In this document: positions 5,149 to 5,264 of the stretch, piece by piece
Layout of the letters: every line of letters begins with the position of its first letter
Position numbering within the stretch: the first letter of the stretch is position 1
From: Collinsella sp.
GTDB taxonomy: Bacteria > Actinomycetota > Coriobacteriia > Coriobacteriales > Coriobacteriaceae
NCBI GenBank assembly: GCA_022713905.1
Contig: JAIHTM010000194.1
Coordinates: forward strand, 1 to 5,264
DNA length: 5,264 nucleotides
Direction: 5' to 3'
The notes under the pieces: model-generated
The model's database searches: none
Told to the model about the DNA's origin: nothing
What the model saw: only the letters and a program-made list of their open reading frames with translations
Translations under genes and position numbers: made by a program

Positions 5149-5203
5149 GGTCAAAAAAGGCCAAATATGAGTACTGTTACCAGTTTAGTAACAGCGTATT
5201 TGG
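5149..5203 (-). terminator. Nested inverted repeat with T run, probable terminator of an off-window gene
   Basis: On the minus strand CCAAATA (5197-5203) and TATTTGG (5161-5167) form an outer 7-bp stem, and CTGTTAC/GTAACAG (5188-5194 and 5174-5180) an inner 7-bp stem around the loop TAAACTG. The unpaired bases between stems are unequal (2 and 6 nt). CCTTTTTTGACC follows directly. The T run downstream of the hairpin on the minus strand, and its absence on the plus strand, favour termination of a minus-strand gene starting beyond the window. The AT-rich stems are unusual here, so a repeat or operator is also possible. Confidence 0.5.
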
Positions 5204-5264
5204 GTCAAAATCGCCTCGTTGAACCCGAGGTCTAGGTAGCGCGCAGAGATGTGGTGTAAGAGGC
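5185..5264 (-). CDS. Possible 3' end of a gene truncated by the window edge
   Basis: One minus-strand frame is open from the edge for 25 codons and stops at TAA (5185-5187), ending in DLGFNEAILTQIRCY. Third positions are about 70% G or C, like the confirmed genes nearby, while the other open frame is AT-ending and looks non-coding. The stop lies within the loop of the inverted repeat, so coding would run into the terminator hairpin. The stretch is short and could be open by chance. No family is recognisable. Confidence 0.3.
   Translation of the reverse strand, partial: LLHHISARYLDLGFNEAILTQIRCY

Noticed and set aside
1..5264. CRISPR array, integrase, transposase or defence operon
   Set aside because: I looked for regularly spaced repeats and for signature protein motifs and found none; the protein genes, where recognisable, are housekeeping.

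Overview
The window reads as an ordinary chromosomal stretch from a fairly GC-rich actinobacterium. The closest fit I can suggest is a Coriobacteriia gut commensal such as Collinsella. That rests on base composition, codon use (mostly C or G at third positions) and the general feel of the proteins, not on a database search. Five protein genes and one tRNA lie on the minus strand, with one small gene on the plus strand. No phage, CRISPR or classical mobile operon is visible.

Positions 1-460 hold a minus-strand tRNA-Arg (ACG) with encoded CCA and an intrinsic terminator. A second, truncated copy of the tRNA 3' end, with its own terminator, lies 190 bp away. The two copies are separated by a very GC-rich, palindrome-dense spacer. 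This looks like a decayed duplication or an old integration scar. Positions 533-910 encode an unrecognised 125-residue protein on the minus strand. Its promoter region carries a near-perfect Gram-positive/actinobacterial LexA (DinR) box, which suggests DNA-damage control. It follows serS (seryl-tRNA synthetase, 1084-2367), which ends in a strong terminator.

serS and a 57-residue single-pass membrane protein on the plus strand (2479-2652) diverge from a short intergenic region with two perfect 12-bp palindromes. The small gene converges with proC. Between them lies a 135-bp MITE-like element: 19-bp perfect terminal inverted repeats around a perfect 17-bp hairpin, which probably also acts as terminator.

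Positions 2810-5069 carry the minus-strand cluster SPFH/stomatin-like membrane protein, then rlmH (23S rRNA methyltransferase), then proC (pyrroline-5-carboxylate reductase). SPFH and rlmH are separated by only 6 nt, and the rlmH ribosome binding site lies in the last SPFH codons, so they are almost certainly co-transcribed. proC follows after about 70 nt.

The right edge (5149-5264) holds a nested inverted repeat followed by a T run on the minus strand. It probably terminates a gene lying beyond the window, whose last 25 codons may be visible. The functions are mainly translation (tRNA-Arg, serS, rlmH) and housekeeping (proC). I see no convincing new multi-gene system; the most interesting items are the LexA box on an orphan gene, the MITE-like element and the tRNA 3'-end duplication.
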